Made by a program: the position numbers and the translations under genes
Shown here: positions 52,859 to 60,992 of the stretch, in pieces
Layout: each line of letters begins with the position of its first letter
Numbering within the stretch: the stretch's first letter is position 1
Notes under the pieces: generated by a model
What the model was told of the DNA's origin: nothing
Database searches by the model: none
What the model saw: only the letters and a program-made list of their open reading frames with translations
DNA from: Melaminivora jejuensis
GTDB lineage: Bacteria; Pseudomonadota; Gammaproteobacteria; Burkholderiales; Burkholderiaceae_C
Assembly: GCF_017811175.1 (NCBI RefSeq)
Contig: NZ_JACWIJ010000002.1
Location: 992,001 to 1,056,000 of the forward strand
Direction of reading: 5' to 3'
Length of the DNA stretch: 64,000 nucleotides

Positions 52859-53740
52859 ATGGAAAATTTTGATCTGAACCTCGTCCCGGGTGCCGTCAAA
52901 GCAGCGATGGTTGGCGTCAAAAGTGCCGACCTGTGGAAAGTACCGCGTGACCGGATCAAGGTCATGTCGGGATTCAATGTACGTGTCAAAAATGAGGATC
53001 ACCAAGCCCAGGTGAGATTCATTGCGGATTCGATGAAGGCCAATGGCTTCTTCCCGGACAAGCCACTTGCCGGCTTCGTCGCCAAGGAAGATGGCGAGAA
53101 CATCATCTACGTCATCGACGGCCATACCCGCTTGGAGGCTGTCGATCTGGCCAACAGCGAGGGCGCCGAGATCAACGAGATCCCGGTGGTCACCAAGCCT
53201 GCGGGCACCAGTATGGAAGACCTCACGGTCGCCCTGGTGGTGTCCAACGAAGGCCGGCACTTGACGCCCTACGAGGTCGCGTTGGTGTGCAAGCGCCTGA
53301 TCGGCTTCGGTATGGATGAGGCGGAAGTTGCCCGCCGCATCGGCAAGAGCAAGCCCTATGTGGACAACCTCTTGCTGTTGGTATCAGCCCCTCGGGCGAT
53401 CACCAACATGGTGCAAGAGGGCACCGTGAGCGCCACCTTGGCAGTCGAGGCGGTCAAGGCGCACGGCTCGCAAGCGCCCCAAGTCCTTCAGGATGGGCTG
53501 AAAGAAGCCCAGGCTCAAGGAAAGAGCAAGGTCACTGGACGGCATTTGCCCAAGCCTGCACCGGTTCGCAAAGCCGCAGCTCCCGCTGTCCCAGCGGTCA
53601 ATGAAGTGCTGGAGCGAGGCGTGAAGTGGCTTGAAGCCAACGCGCCTCAAGATGACGCCAGCGTTCGCCTGCTGGCGTTCCTGGCCTGTGTCGGCCTGGA
53701 GGAAGTGGAGGCTCGGATTAACCCCGATCTTTCCAAATAA
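52859..53740 (+). CDS. ParB/KorB-like DNA-binding protein
   Basis: 293 residues. The N-terminal ParB/sulfiredoxin-like domain has IYVIDGHTRLEAVDLAN in place of the GERR box of classical ParB and an upstream NVRVKN segment. A KorB-type helix-turn-helix follows (LTPYEVALVCKRLIGFGMDEAEVARRIGKSKPYVDNLLLL). The C-terminal third has a Pro/Ala linker and a helical domain. It probably acts in partition, stable maintenance or global regulation of the island. No parA ATPase gene is adjacent, which argues for a regulator or non-canonical role. The GxHTRL variant may alter nucleotide binding. Confidence 0.75.
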   Translation: MENFDLNLVPGAVKAAMVGVKSADLWKVPRDRIKVMSGFNVRVKNEDHQAQVRFIADSMKANGFFPDKPLAGFVAKEDGENIIYVIDGHTRLEAVDLANSEGAEINEIPVVTKPAGTSMEDLTVALVVSNEGRHLTPYEVALVCKRLIGFGMDEAEVARRIGKSKPYVDNLLLLVSAPRAITNMVQEGTVSATLAVEAVKAHGSQAPQVLQDGLKEAQAQGKSKVTGRHLPKPAPVRKAAAPAVPAVNEVLERGVKWLEANAPQDDASVRLLAFLACVGLEEVEARINPDLSK

Positions 53741-53756
53741 ACCAGTTCGATTGAAA

Positions 53757-53849
53757 AAGCCCCCTCGGGGGCTTACCGAAGTTGAGTGATTTCGGTAAGC
53801 CTCTGGCGCTCTTTTTTTCAACACCGCAGATGCGGGAAAAGGAGTTTTA
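53757..53849 (+). promoter_or_regulatory. Repeated structured 5' leader, copy 4
   Basis: AGCCCCC-tc-GGGGGCT hairpin, then stem CTTACCGAA/TTCGGTAAG (53772-53780 with 53791-53799) and CCTCTGGCGCTC. A 7-T run follows, then CAACACCGC-agat-GCGG (53824-53835) and AAAAGGAG before ATG 53850. The closing hairpin keeps its stem with a different loop from copies 2 and 3. Confidence 0.75.
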
Positions 53850-54281
53850 ATGGAATACAAAATTGTTCAGTTAACCCTGAACGTCATGGCGCCCAAAGGT
53901 GCCGAAAAAGACGAAATCACCCGGCTCGTTGTGGGTGCGCTGAACGACGTAAGGGTGGAAATTTGCGATTCAAAGGAAGATCTTTCTCTTGGCGAAGTTA
54001 ATTTCGTCGATAAAATACAAGGAGCTTTTTCTGGAGATTGTTGGTCTTGCGACGATCTTCGCCAGAAACTTCAGGTGGAGCGTCTGGTTTCCAAAAATCT
54101 CGCCCAGAGTAGAAGGTGCCTGATCATCGTGTCGGGTGGTGTTGCAGATTACGTCTGCGACACCGGGGTCGATGTCGAAATTTTCGACTGGGATAACTAC
54201 AAGGAAGATCCCGTAAAAACAGGGTTGCCACCCGAGCGTTTCAGGGATTTGGCTGATGTAGCCGAAATTCCTGAAAAGTAA
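53850..54281 (+). CDS. Unknown protein, 143 residues
   Basis: Starts MEYKIVQLTLNVMAPKGAEKDEITRLVVGALND and contains GAFSGDCWSCDDL, with a CxxC-like pair, and GVDVEIFDWDNYKEDP. Acidic, soluble, no recognised family. AAAAGGAG gives a strong ribosome site. It belongs to the leader-bearing series and has a low GC content compared with the host. Confidence 0.65.
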   Translation: MEYKIVQLTLNVMAPKGAEKDEITRLVVGALNDVRVEICDSKEDLSLGEVNFVDKIQGAFSGDCWSCDDLRQKLQVERLVSKNLAQSRRCLIIVSGGVADYVCDTGVDVEIFDWDNYKEDPVKTGLPPERFRDLADVAEIPEK

Positions 54282-54298
54282 TTTCACCAATTCAATTA

Positions 54299-54391
54299 AC
54301 AGCCCCTCCGGGGGCTTATCTGAATCACAAGATTCTGATAAGCCTCTGGCATTCCTTTGTCAACACTGCTGTGATGCAGGAAAGGAGTGAC
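54299..54391 (+). promoter_or_regulatory. Repeated structured 5' leader, copy 5
   Basis: AGCCCC-tcc-GGGGGCT hairpin, then long stem CTTATCTGAATC/GATTCTGATAAG (54315-54340, one mismatch) and CCTCTGGCATTC. CAACA and the hairpin CTGC-tgtgat-GCAG (54366-54379) follow, then AAAGGAG before GTG 54392. Relative to CCGC/GCGG of copies 2-4 the second stem pair changed on both sides, a compensatory change supporting an RNA structure. Confidence 0.75.
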
Positions 54392-54598
54392 GTGATTGAG
54401 ATTGTACTTCCGTCAAGCTGGGCTTCTGCTCTGATCAACAATGATTGGAGCGGTTACGACCAAGATGAGGTTGCCCAGATTAAAACTTGGGTAAAGAAAG
54501 CCGGCTTGCCCGAGCCGGTTTCTTGTGGCGAGGATTTTATTGGGGACTTCCAAGGGGAAAAGACTGTGCTTTGCACTTACTTTTTTCTCAAAAAATGA
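54392..54598 (+). CDS. Unknown small protein, 68 residues
   Basis: GTG 54392 is chosen because AAAGGAG lies just upstream; the earlier ATGs lie inside the leader hairpin. The product (IEIVLPSSWASALINNDWSG then YDQDEVAQIKTWVKKAGLPE) is acidic and compact. It looks like a conserved small mobile-element protein, but I cannot name a family with certainty. It is followed by the next gene after 6 bp, so the last three small genes form one transcript under the fifth leader. Confidence 0.6.
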   Translation: MIEIVLPSSWASALINNDWSGYDQDEVAQIKTWVKKAGLPEPVSCGEDFIGDFQGEKTVLCTYFFLKK

Positions 54599-54604
54599 GG
54601 ATAT

Positions 54605-54892
54605 ATGAAAATTCACAAATCTGAAATCATCAAGGCGTTCAAAGAAAACCGCCTTGGGAAGCTTACCGAGAATTATGTAACCGAGGAAGGCGAAGAAATT
54701 AAAATCGTCGCCGCGATGTTTGTTCGCGGCACCCTTGGCTTTTGGGTGGCGGATGCCTACCGCCTGGATGCAAGGGGAGATGCGGTCGATGGCCCAACTC
54801 CAGTCCCCGTGAGGCTTTCAGAAGTCTCCTGCATGGATGAAAAAGAATTCTGGGACATGATTGCCGGGATGTTCTTCGAGGAGTTGGCATGA
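54605..54892 (+). CDS. Unknown small protein, 95 residues
   Basis: MKIHKSEIIKAFKENRLGKLTENYVTEEGEEIKIVAAMFVRG then GTLGFWVADAYRLDARGDAVDG, ending MIAGMFFEELA. Soluble, acidic. GAGGATAT precedes ATG 54605. No family recognised. Its stop overlaps the start of a further small frame (ATGA). Confidence 0.6.
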   Translation: MKIHKSEIIKAFKENRLGKLTENYVTEEGEEIKIVAAMFVRGTLGFWVADAYRLDARGDAVDGPTPVPVRLSEVSCMDEKEFWDMIAGMFFEELA

Positions 54893-55062
54893 GGCGGCGG
54901 TCATGTTCGCTGGTTGTCAGCTACAAGAGGCATTGGATACACCAAAATACTGACGGATCGGTGTATTGGATGACAAATGATTTCAATGAATATCGCGCAG
55001 CCAAATCTTGGCACGCAGCAAAAATTGGAATTACAAAATATATAAAATCTATCGACAAATAA
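54889..55062 (+). CDS. Unknown small protein, 57 residues
   Basis: ATG 54889 overlaps the previous stop (ATGA). The product is basic and aromatic (SYKRHWIHQNTDGSVYWMTN, then EYRAAKSWHAAKIGITKYIKSIDK). The frame ends exactly at the start of a rho-independent terminator, as expected for a last gene. No family recognised. Confidence 0.5.
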   Translation: MRRRSCSLVVSYKRHWIHQNTDGSVYWMTNDFNEYRAAKSWHAAKIGITKYIKSIDK

Positions 55063-55100
55063 AAAAACCCGCCCATCTTCGGATGTGGCGGGTTTTTTTG
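55063..55100. terminator. Bidirectional rho-independent terminator
   Basis: A-run, CCCGCC...GGCGGG stem with the loop ATCTTCGGATGT-like centre, and a seven-T run. It lies between the convergent small-gene series and the helicase gene, 9 bp from the helicase stop. Confidence 0.9.
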
Positions 55101-55109
55101 TGCTTAGAT

Positions 55110-56609
55110 TTAATCCATGCAGCACTCGCTGAGGAATCTCCGGGTTTCGTAATTCAGCTCCAGACTGTGTTTAGTCCGAGTGACCGCCACGTACAGCAAA
55201 TTGATTTCCTGTCGATCCAATTCTTCTGGCTCCAGGGGGATGCCTTCGTGGTCGATGAGTTCGGGAAAGTCATCGGCCAGAACAACATGATCGAGCGTCA
55301 AGCCTTTTGATTTGTGCGCTGTGCCCAGGATGACTTCTGCCTTTGACAAATTGCTTTCGGTGGACTTGTAAATATCCTCGATCAGTCTTTCAAGGCTGCC
55401 TCCGTAATTGAAGATGATTTCAATTTGCCGCTTGGCTTCAATGTCCTTGGCCTCCTTGCTGTAATTGACGAAATCCTCAAAGCTGGGAAAGCTCCGCAGG
55501 AATTGATCGCGTATTTTTTCGTTTTGATCTTGTGCCAAATAATTCACATCCATCAATTTGTCGAAGCCGTAGGAATGCACTCCACCGATCAGGCCCAGGC
55601 TCTTTTTTTGTTGAATGGCATCGACGGCATGAAGAAAAACCGTTGCGTTCGTGCGTGCCAAGATGGCCTTTGCGGCGCCCTGCGGCGGCTCGCCAATGCG
55701 GGTGTCCGGCCCCAGTCCTTCAACGGGTAGCATCTCGTGGTGGAAGGTGGTCAGCAGCTCGGTGGCGATGGCGGCCACGCGATGGCCAAAGCGAAAGCTT
55801 TGTGTCAGGGGAAAACTCTGGGTTGGCCGGGTTGCCTCCATCGCGTTGATGGCTCCACGGAACTTGTAGATCGACTGGTAGCGGTCGCCTACGATGACCA
55901 CTGGGCAGGTCTGCGCCTGGATGATGGCCCAGGTGACAGGGTTGGTATCTTGGGCTTCGTCGAGCATCAGCAAGTCGCATTTGATGCTGGGCTTGCTCAG
56001 TTGGTAGAGCTTGAGGTAGCCGTCGTGGGGCATCGGCATGAGGTCGTTGGGGTCACACATGCGCTGCCATACCTGCTTGGCAATCCCTGCAGCTTCGGCC
56101 AGGAAAAGAGGGTGCCCGGCCACAGGCCCGCCAATGGCCTTGGCGGTATCGGGAAACACTGTCCAGTCGCTCACGCACCAGGCGCGAATGGTTTCGATGA
56201 TGACCTGCGCCAGCCCCCAGTTCCAGGGCAGCCCCATGAGCCGGATGATGTCGGTGCTGCGCGGCTCCCCCAGCTTGTGGGCGTAGCGTTTGCCGTAGCT
56301 GCCAAAGGCCAGCCCATGTACGGTAACGCATCGCGTGTTGGGGCCAAAACGCTTGGCGGCGTCTTGTTGCGCGGACTTGTTGAAGGCCAGATACAGGCAG
56401 TTCAGGCTGGCTTGCTGATAGGCGAGGGCGCACAGCGAAGCGGTCTTGCCTGTGCCGGCATAGGCGTTGACCTGGACTATGCCTGATGGTGTGCTGCTTG
56501 CCAGGGCGGCCTGCTGCGCCGTCAGGTTTTCGGTCGGGGGTTGCGCAGGGGCGGCGGGAGCTGCTGCGCCTCGGCGGCGCTTGCGGGTGAGTTCTTGCAG
56601 GTAGGACAT
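55110..56609 (-). CDS. UvrD/Rep-family SF1 helicase
   Basis: 499 residues. Motifs: Q-like region LTAQQAALASS, I VNAYAGTGKTASL, Ia LYLAFNKSAQQDAAKR, II LLMLDEAQDTNP, III VIVGDRYQSIYKFRGA, IV LTQSFRFG, V VILGTAHKSKGLTLDHVVL, VI LLYVAVTRTKHSLEL. It is shorter than housekeeping UvrD and more like the FBH1/phage-type helicases, so a role in element replication or transfer is plausible. It is the last gene inside the island, 150 bp from the right repeat, transcribed inward. GC-rich, unlike the small genes it converges on. Confidence 0.85.
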   Translation of the reverse strand: MSYLQELTRKRRRGAAAPAAPAQPPTENLTAQQAALASSTPSGIVQVNAYAGTGKTASLCALAYQQASLNCLYLAFNKSAQQDAAKRFGPNTRCVTVHGLAFGSYGKRYAHKLGEPRSTDIIRLMGLPWNWGLAQVIIETIRAWCVSDWTVFPDTAKAIGGPVAGHPLFLAEAAGIAKQVWQRMCDPNDLMPMPHDGYLKLYQLSKPSIKCDLLMLDEAQDTNPVTWAIIQAQTCPVVIVGDRYQSIYKFRGAINAMEATRPTQSFPLTQSFRFGHRVAAIATELLTTFHHEMLPVEGLGPDTRIGEPPQGAAKAILARTNATVFLHAVDAIQQKKSLGLIGGVHSYGFDKLMDVNYLAQDQNEKIRDQFLRSFPSFEDFVNYSKEAKDIEAKRQIEIIFNYGGSLERLIEDIYKSTESNLSKAEVILGTAHKSKGLTLDHVVLADDFPELIDHEGIPLEPEELDRQEINLLYVAVTRTKHSLELNYETRRFLSECCMD

Positions 56610-56762
56610 GTGTCCATCGTGCAGGAGGAAGAAGGGAAAGCAAGTTGGATGTAGGCGCAGGTTAGCTCTTGAGTGGTCAGCGGAGCCACATAAGTGCTAC
56701 ACGATTTTTTTCGATTCAAAAAACATCAATAAAATCAATGATTTATATGTTTGCGCATCCCA
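56610..56762. other. AT-rich right end of the island
   Basis: Between the helicase start and the right repeat lie about 150 bp, AT-rich after 56700, with short direct words (AAAACATCAATAAAATCAATG). No gene. Arm-type binding sites for the integrase or a directionality factor would be expected here but cannot be recognised from one copy. Confidence 0.4.
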
Positions 56763-56798
56763 TCCAGCATGGGGGCAACCGACATGCGCCACGGGCTG
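56763..56798 (+). repeat. Right attachment-site copy of the dusA-integrated island (36-bp direct repeat)
   Basis: Exact copy of 13590-13625. Beyond it lies the presumed native upstream region of dusA (56799-56924) and then the minus-strand acyl-CoA ligase gene. Removing 13626-56798 would rejoin dusA to this sequence. The dusA start codon word is present but leads to no dusA frame here. Confidence 0.9.
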
Positions 56799-56863
56799 AA
56801 GCCAGGGACATTGGATTCTTTGTTCGACACAATATGGGTGTTTTTGGCCTAAAACCCTTGCTG

Positions 56864-56882
56864 GGCAAGCGCTGACAGCTAT
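56864..56882 (-). repeat. Dispersed Comamonadaceae-type intergenic repeat, copy 2
   Basis: Exact reverse copy of 2212-2230. It lies between the island's right end and the acyl-CoA ligase gene, in what should be host sequence. The rest of 56799-56924 holds no gene. Confidence 0.6.
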
Positions 56883-56924
56883 GAAAAAAGTAGTAATTAC
56901 GATCTGCTGACGGGGCCGTGCGTT

Positions 56925-58774
56925 TCAGCGCCGCGTGTACATGGCCTCGATGGCCGGGGCAAATTGCGCCATGAGATTGTTGCGCTTGAGCTTGAGCGTC
57001 GGCGTCATGAAGGTGTTTTCCACCGTCCACGGCTCCAGGCTCAGGTGGATGGCCCGGGGCACGGCGTAGCGCGGAAAACTCGCCGCCTGGCGCTCGATGC
57101 GCTCCAGCGCGGCGCGCTGCGCCCTTGGGTCGGCCAGGCTCTGGGCTGCGGCAGGGTCTAGGCTCAGCTCGCCAGCCAGGCGCGTCCACTCCTGCCCGTT
57201 GAGCACTACCACGGCAGCGATGAAGGGCCGATCCTCGCCCACCACGAAGGCCTGCGCGAACAGCGGATCAGCCGTGATGGCCAGCTCCAGATCCCCCGGC
57301 GGCACCTTTTCGCCCGTCGAGGTGACGATGATTTCCTTGAGCCGCCCAGGATGCGGATGCGGCCATCGACGATCTCGGCCTGGTCGCCAGTGGACAGCCA
57401 GCCGTGCCCGTCCAGCACGCGGGCCGTGTCCTCGGGGCGCTTCCAGTAGCCCTTCATCACGATGGGGCCGGCCACCTGCAGCTCGCGGTTTGCGCCGATG
57501 CGTACCTGCACGCCCGGCAGGGGGCGGCCCACCGTGGCCGGGTCGTTGTCGTCCAGCGTGTTGACGCTGACCACCGGTGTGGTCTCGGTCATGCCGTAGC
57601 CTTGCACCAGGCCCAGCCCCAAGCCCAGGAAGCAGCGCGCAATGGCCGGCGACAGCGGTGCGCCGCCGCTCACCGCCACACGTACGCGACCGCCGAACTG
57701 CTCCAGCAGGGGCACGGCCACCAGCGCCCGCAGCAGCGGCCAGGGCAGCAGCCGCGCCCAGCCGCCGCGCGCCGCAGCGTCGACCATCGGCTCGGGCGCC
57801 AGGCCCTGGCGGGCGCGAAAGCGTCGCCAGCCCTTGTCCTGCGCGGCATCGAACAGGCGCCTCTTCAGCGGCGAGGTCGAGAGCGATTCGAGCACCTTGG
57901 CGTGTACCCGCTCGTAGATGCGCGGCACCGAGACCAGCACCGTGGGGCGCACGCTCCTGAGGTCTTGGGCCAGCAGTGCCACCGAGCGCGCATAGACCAC
58001 GCTGCTGCCCGCCGCCATGGGCAGGTAGTAGCCAGCAGTGCGCTCGAAGGTGTGCGACAGCGGCAGGAAGGACAGGAACACGTCCTGCGGCACGGGCGTG
58101 ATGCGCGCCAGCACGGCGGCAACGTCGGCCACCACGTTGGCATGGGTCAGCATGACGCCCTTGGGCTTGCCCGTGGTGCCGCTGGTATAGACGATGGCGG
58201 CCAGGTCGCCGGGCGCCGGCCCGGGGGGCAGCGGGGCTTGCGGGTCGGCCTGGGCCAGCCAGTCGGCCAGCGCCAGGAGGGCTGGCGCCGTCGGGGCGGC
58301 AGGGCGGACAGCGGGCAGGCCGGCGGCGCCGGGCTGGGTGACCACCACGGCCCGCAATTGGGGCAGGGCGGCGCCCACGCCGCGTATGTGCTCCCACTGG
58401 GCCAGCTCGGCCACCACCAGCAGCGAGACTTCGGCATCGGCCAGGATGTAGGCGATGCTGCCCGGGTTGTCGATGGCGTGCAGCGGCACCGGTACGCAGC
58501 CGGTGGCCAGCGTGGCCTGATCCACGCTCATGGCGTCGATGCCGTTGGGCAGCAAGATGGCGATGCGCGCCCCGGGCGGCAGCCCCAGGCCTGCGATGGC
58601 CCGGCTGAACTGCTGCACGCGCGCCAGGGTCTGCGCCCAGTCCAGGCGCTGCCAGTCGCCGGCGGCGGCGTCCCACTCCCGGTAGGCCTCGCCCTGCGGG
58701 GTGGCGCGCTCGCGCTGCGTCAACAGTTCGGGCAGGGTGCGCACCGCGCCCAGGCCGGGAAATGCGTCGATCAT
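56925..58774 (-). CDS. Long-chain acyl-CoA synthetase (AMP-forming), apparent one-base deletion
   Basis: ANL enzyme of the FadD15/LACS type. ATG 58774 (MIDAFPGLGAVRTLPELL). Motifs: A3 IVYTSGTTGKPKGVMLTH, FLPLSHTFER, GGAPLSPAIARCF, A5 GYGMTETTPV, A7 WLSTGDQAEI. The frame breaks at GRIRILG: the continuation KEIIVTSTGEKVPPGDLELAI to the C-terminus is in another frame, restored by adding one C near 57346. The C-terminal part includes NTFMTPTLKLKRN, a typical LACS ending. It is followed 6 bp later by the GGDEF-protein gene's end region on the same strand, that gene lying upstream. In the uninterrupted chromosome it would be the gene upstream of dusA. Confidence 0.85.
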
Positions 58775-58780
58775 GGCAAA

Positions 58781-60853
58781 TCAGGGAAAACCCGAAATCA
58801 TACCTGCGCCCTTTCGGGCCTCGGCGCCAAAGCGCTGCCAGCGGTTCTTGCCGGCCTGCTTGGCCTGGTACATGGCCTGGTCGGCGCGGCGCAGCAACAG
58901 ATCGGGCGTGTCGGCATCGAGCGGGTAGAGGCTGATGCCGATGCTGGCCGACACGCGGGCCGTGCTGCTGTCCAGCGTCACCGGCTCGTTGACCAGCTGC
59001 AGCACCCGTTCGAGCACGGGCTGGCAGTCCTGCGCATCGTCCAGATCGCCCAGCAGCAGTGCCATCTCGTCGCCGCCCAGGCGCGCCAGGGTGTCCTGCG
59101 CCCGCAGCAGGCCCTGGATGCGCCGGGCCATCTCCACCAGCAGCTGGTCGCCGGCGTCATGGCCGAACTGGTCGTTGACCTGCTTGAAGCCGTCCAGATC
59201 CAGGTAGCACACGGCCAGCAGCTGCTGCTGGCGCTGGGCGCGCACGATGGCCTGGCGCAGGCGATCGGCCAGCAGGCGCCGGTTGGGCAGCCCGGTCAGG
59301 CCATCGTGCAGCGCGATGCGTTCGAGCCTTTGCTCGTAGGCCTTGGAAGCCGTGATGTCGCTGAGCACGGCAATGCTGTGGCTCGACGGCAGTGCCTCCT
59401 CGCGCACCGCCGCGATGGATGCGCGCTGCGCCAGCACCCGGCCCTTGGCGCCGGCCATGGTCAACTCGCCCTGCCAGTGCCCGTGCTGCTCGACGGCCTG
59501 CCAGATGGCGGCGAAATCCACCGCTTCGTAGAAGCTCTCCAGGGTGCGCTCCAGGCATTCGCTGCGCTGGAAGCCGCTCATGCGCTCGAAGCCCGGGTTC
59601 AAGTCCACGATGCGCCGCTGGGCGTCCAGGATGGCGATGGCCTCGTAGCTGTGATGGAACACGCTGGCGGCGATGCGCAGCTGCTCCTGCGCCTGCTTGA
59701 GGGCGCTCAGGTCGGTCAGGAAGCCGACGAACAGCGGCCGGCGGCGCAGGCCGAAGCGGCCCACCGCCAGGCGCAGCGCAACGGTGCTGCCGTCCTTGCG
59801 CAGGCCGATGACCTCGCGCCCGATGCCGATGATGTGGGCCTCGCCGGTGGCCATGTAGCGCTCCAGGTAGCCGTCATGGGCACTGCTGAAGGGCTCGGGC
59901 ATCAACATGCGCACGTTGCGCCCCACCATGTCCTGCTCGCTCCAGCCGAAGATGCGCGTGGCCGAGCGGTTGGCGCTTTGCACGATGCCGCGGTGGTCGA
60001 TGGTGATGATGGCGTCCACGGCGGTGTCCACCAGCGCGCGCAGGCGCAGTTCGTTGCCGTGTACCTGGCGAAACAGTTCGCGGTAGCGCAGCAGGCCGTT
60101 GAGCAGCAGCAGCAGCACGCCCACGATGGCCAGGGTGAAGGTGAGCGCCAGGGCCAGTGGATGCTGCCAGGTGATGTGCGTGGGCACCTGCAGCGCCGGC
60201 AGGCCGGTGAAGCGCGCTGCGCCCATGGCGGTGTAGTGCATCCCGGCGATGGCCAGCCCCATGACCACGGCTGCCGCCAGGCGCGCGCCCAGCGGCGCCA
60301 GTCCCAGGCCTGCGAAGCCGAAATGCAGCCACAGGGCCAGCGTGGCCAGGGCCAGCGCCACGGTCACGGAAATGGCGAACTGCAGCGGGTCGTAGTGCAG
60401 GCCACCGTCCAGCAGCATGGCTGCCATGCCGCTGTAGTGCATCAGCGCAACGCCCAGGCCCAGCAGCGCGCCGCTGCCCAGCAGTTGGCGCAGCGTGACC
60501 TGGCGCTGCACCAGCAGGCGCAGCGCCAGCCAGGACGCCGCCAGCGACGGCAGCAGGGACAGCATGGTCAGGCGCAAGTCGTAAGTCACCGGCACAGGCA
60601 GGCGCAGCGCCAGCATGCCGATGAAGTGCATGGCCCACACGCCCAGGCCCAGGGCCGCGGCGCCGCTGGCCAGCGCCGTGTGCCGGCGCACGGTGCCCGA
60701 TGGCCGGCGGCGCGCCTGCTCGGCCAGGTACAGGGCCAGGGCAGCCGAGGCGATCGCGACGGCAAGGGACAGCGCGACCAGCGCCGGGTCGTGCCGTCCG
60801 GTGGCATAGGCGTCCGGGGCGAAGTTGGAAGGAAAGAGCCGCTCCATCGTCAT
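58781..60853 (-). CDS. MHYT-PAS-PAS-GGDEF membrane signalling protein
   Basis: Probable c-di-GMP synthase. The start was chosen at ATG 60853 (or 60847, MERLFPS). Seven hydrophobic segments contain three MHYT-type motifs (WAMHFIGM, LMHYSGM, GMHYTAM), proposed to bind a gas or metal. Two PAS domains follow (LRALVDTAVDAIITID... and IAASVFHHSYEAIAILD...). The GGDEF domain has DGLTGLPNRRLL and a signature changed to GGDEM in RLGGDEMALLL. GGDEM deviates at the last position, which some active cyclases tolerate, so activity is uncertain. No EAL domain follows. It shares strand and close spacing with the acyl-CoA synthetase gene downstream. Confidence 0.85.
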   Translation of the reverse strand: MTMERLFPSNFAPDAYATGRHDPALVALSLAVAIASAALALYLAEQARRRPSGTVRRHTALASGAAALGLGVWAMHFIGMLALRLPVPVTYDLRLTMLSLLPSLAASWLALRLLVQRQVTLRQLLGSGALLGLGVALMHYSGMAAMLLDGGLHYDPLQFAISVTVALALATLALWLHFGFAGLGLAPLGARLAAAVVMGLAIAGMHYTAMGAARFTGLPALQVPTHITWQHPLALALTFTLAIVGVLLLLLNGLLRYRELFRQVHGNELRLRALVDTAVDAIITIDHRGIVQSANRSATRIFGWSEQDMVGRNVRMLMPEPFSSAHDGYLERYMATGEAHIIGIGREVIGLRKDGSTVALRLAVGRFGLRRRPLFVGFLTDLSALKQAQEQLRIAASVFHHSYEAIAILDAQRRIVDLNPGFERMSGFQRSECLERTLESFYEAVDFAAIWQAVEQHGHWQGELTMAGAKGRVLAQRASIAAVREEALPSSHSIAVLSDITASKAYEQRLERIALHDGLTGLPNRRLLADRLRQAIVRAQRQQQLLAVCYLDLDGFKQVNDQFGHDAGDQLLVEMARRIQGLLRAQDTLARLGGDEMALLLGDLDDAQDCQPVLERVLQLVNEPVTLDSSTARVSASIGISLYPLDADTPDLLLRRADQAMYQAKQAGKNRWQRFGAEARKGAGMISGFP

Positions 60854-60992
60854 GCGGGTGCTGGGCCTTGTCCGGGCCTTGTGTCCTGAGAGATGACCCG
60901 CTCGCGCACCCGAGTGTGCAGCGACCGGCCAGGACAGCATTGGAAGCGCAGCAGCAGCCCCTGGCCTGTAGGCCAACAGGCCACAGGCAGAT

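Noticed and set aside
52859..53740. Canonical partition locus parAB
   Set aside because: No ParA ATPase gene is adjacent and the GERR box is replaced by GHTR, so only a ParB/KorB-like label is justified.
57404..60889. An open frame of over 1,100 codons on the plus strand
   Set aside because: It lies antisense to the acyl-CoA synthetase and GGDEF genes, is dominated by Gln/His/Arg/Ala, has no domain and is a by-product of GC-rich codon structure.
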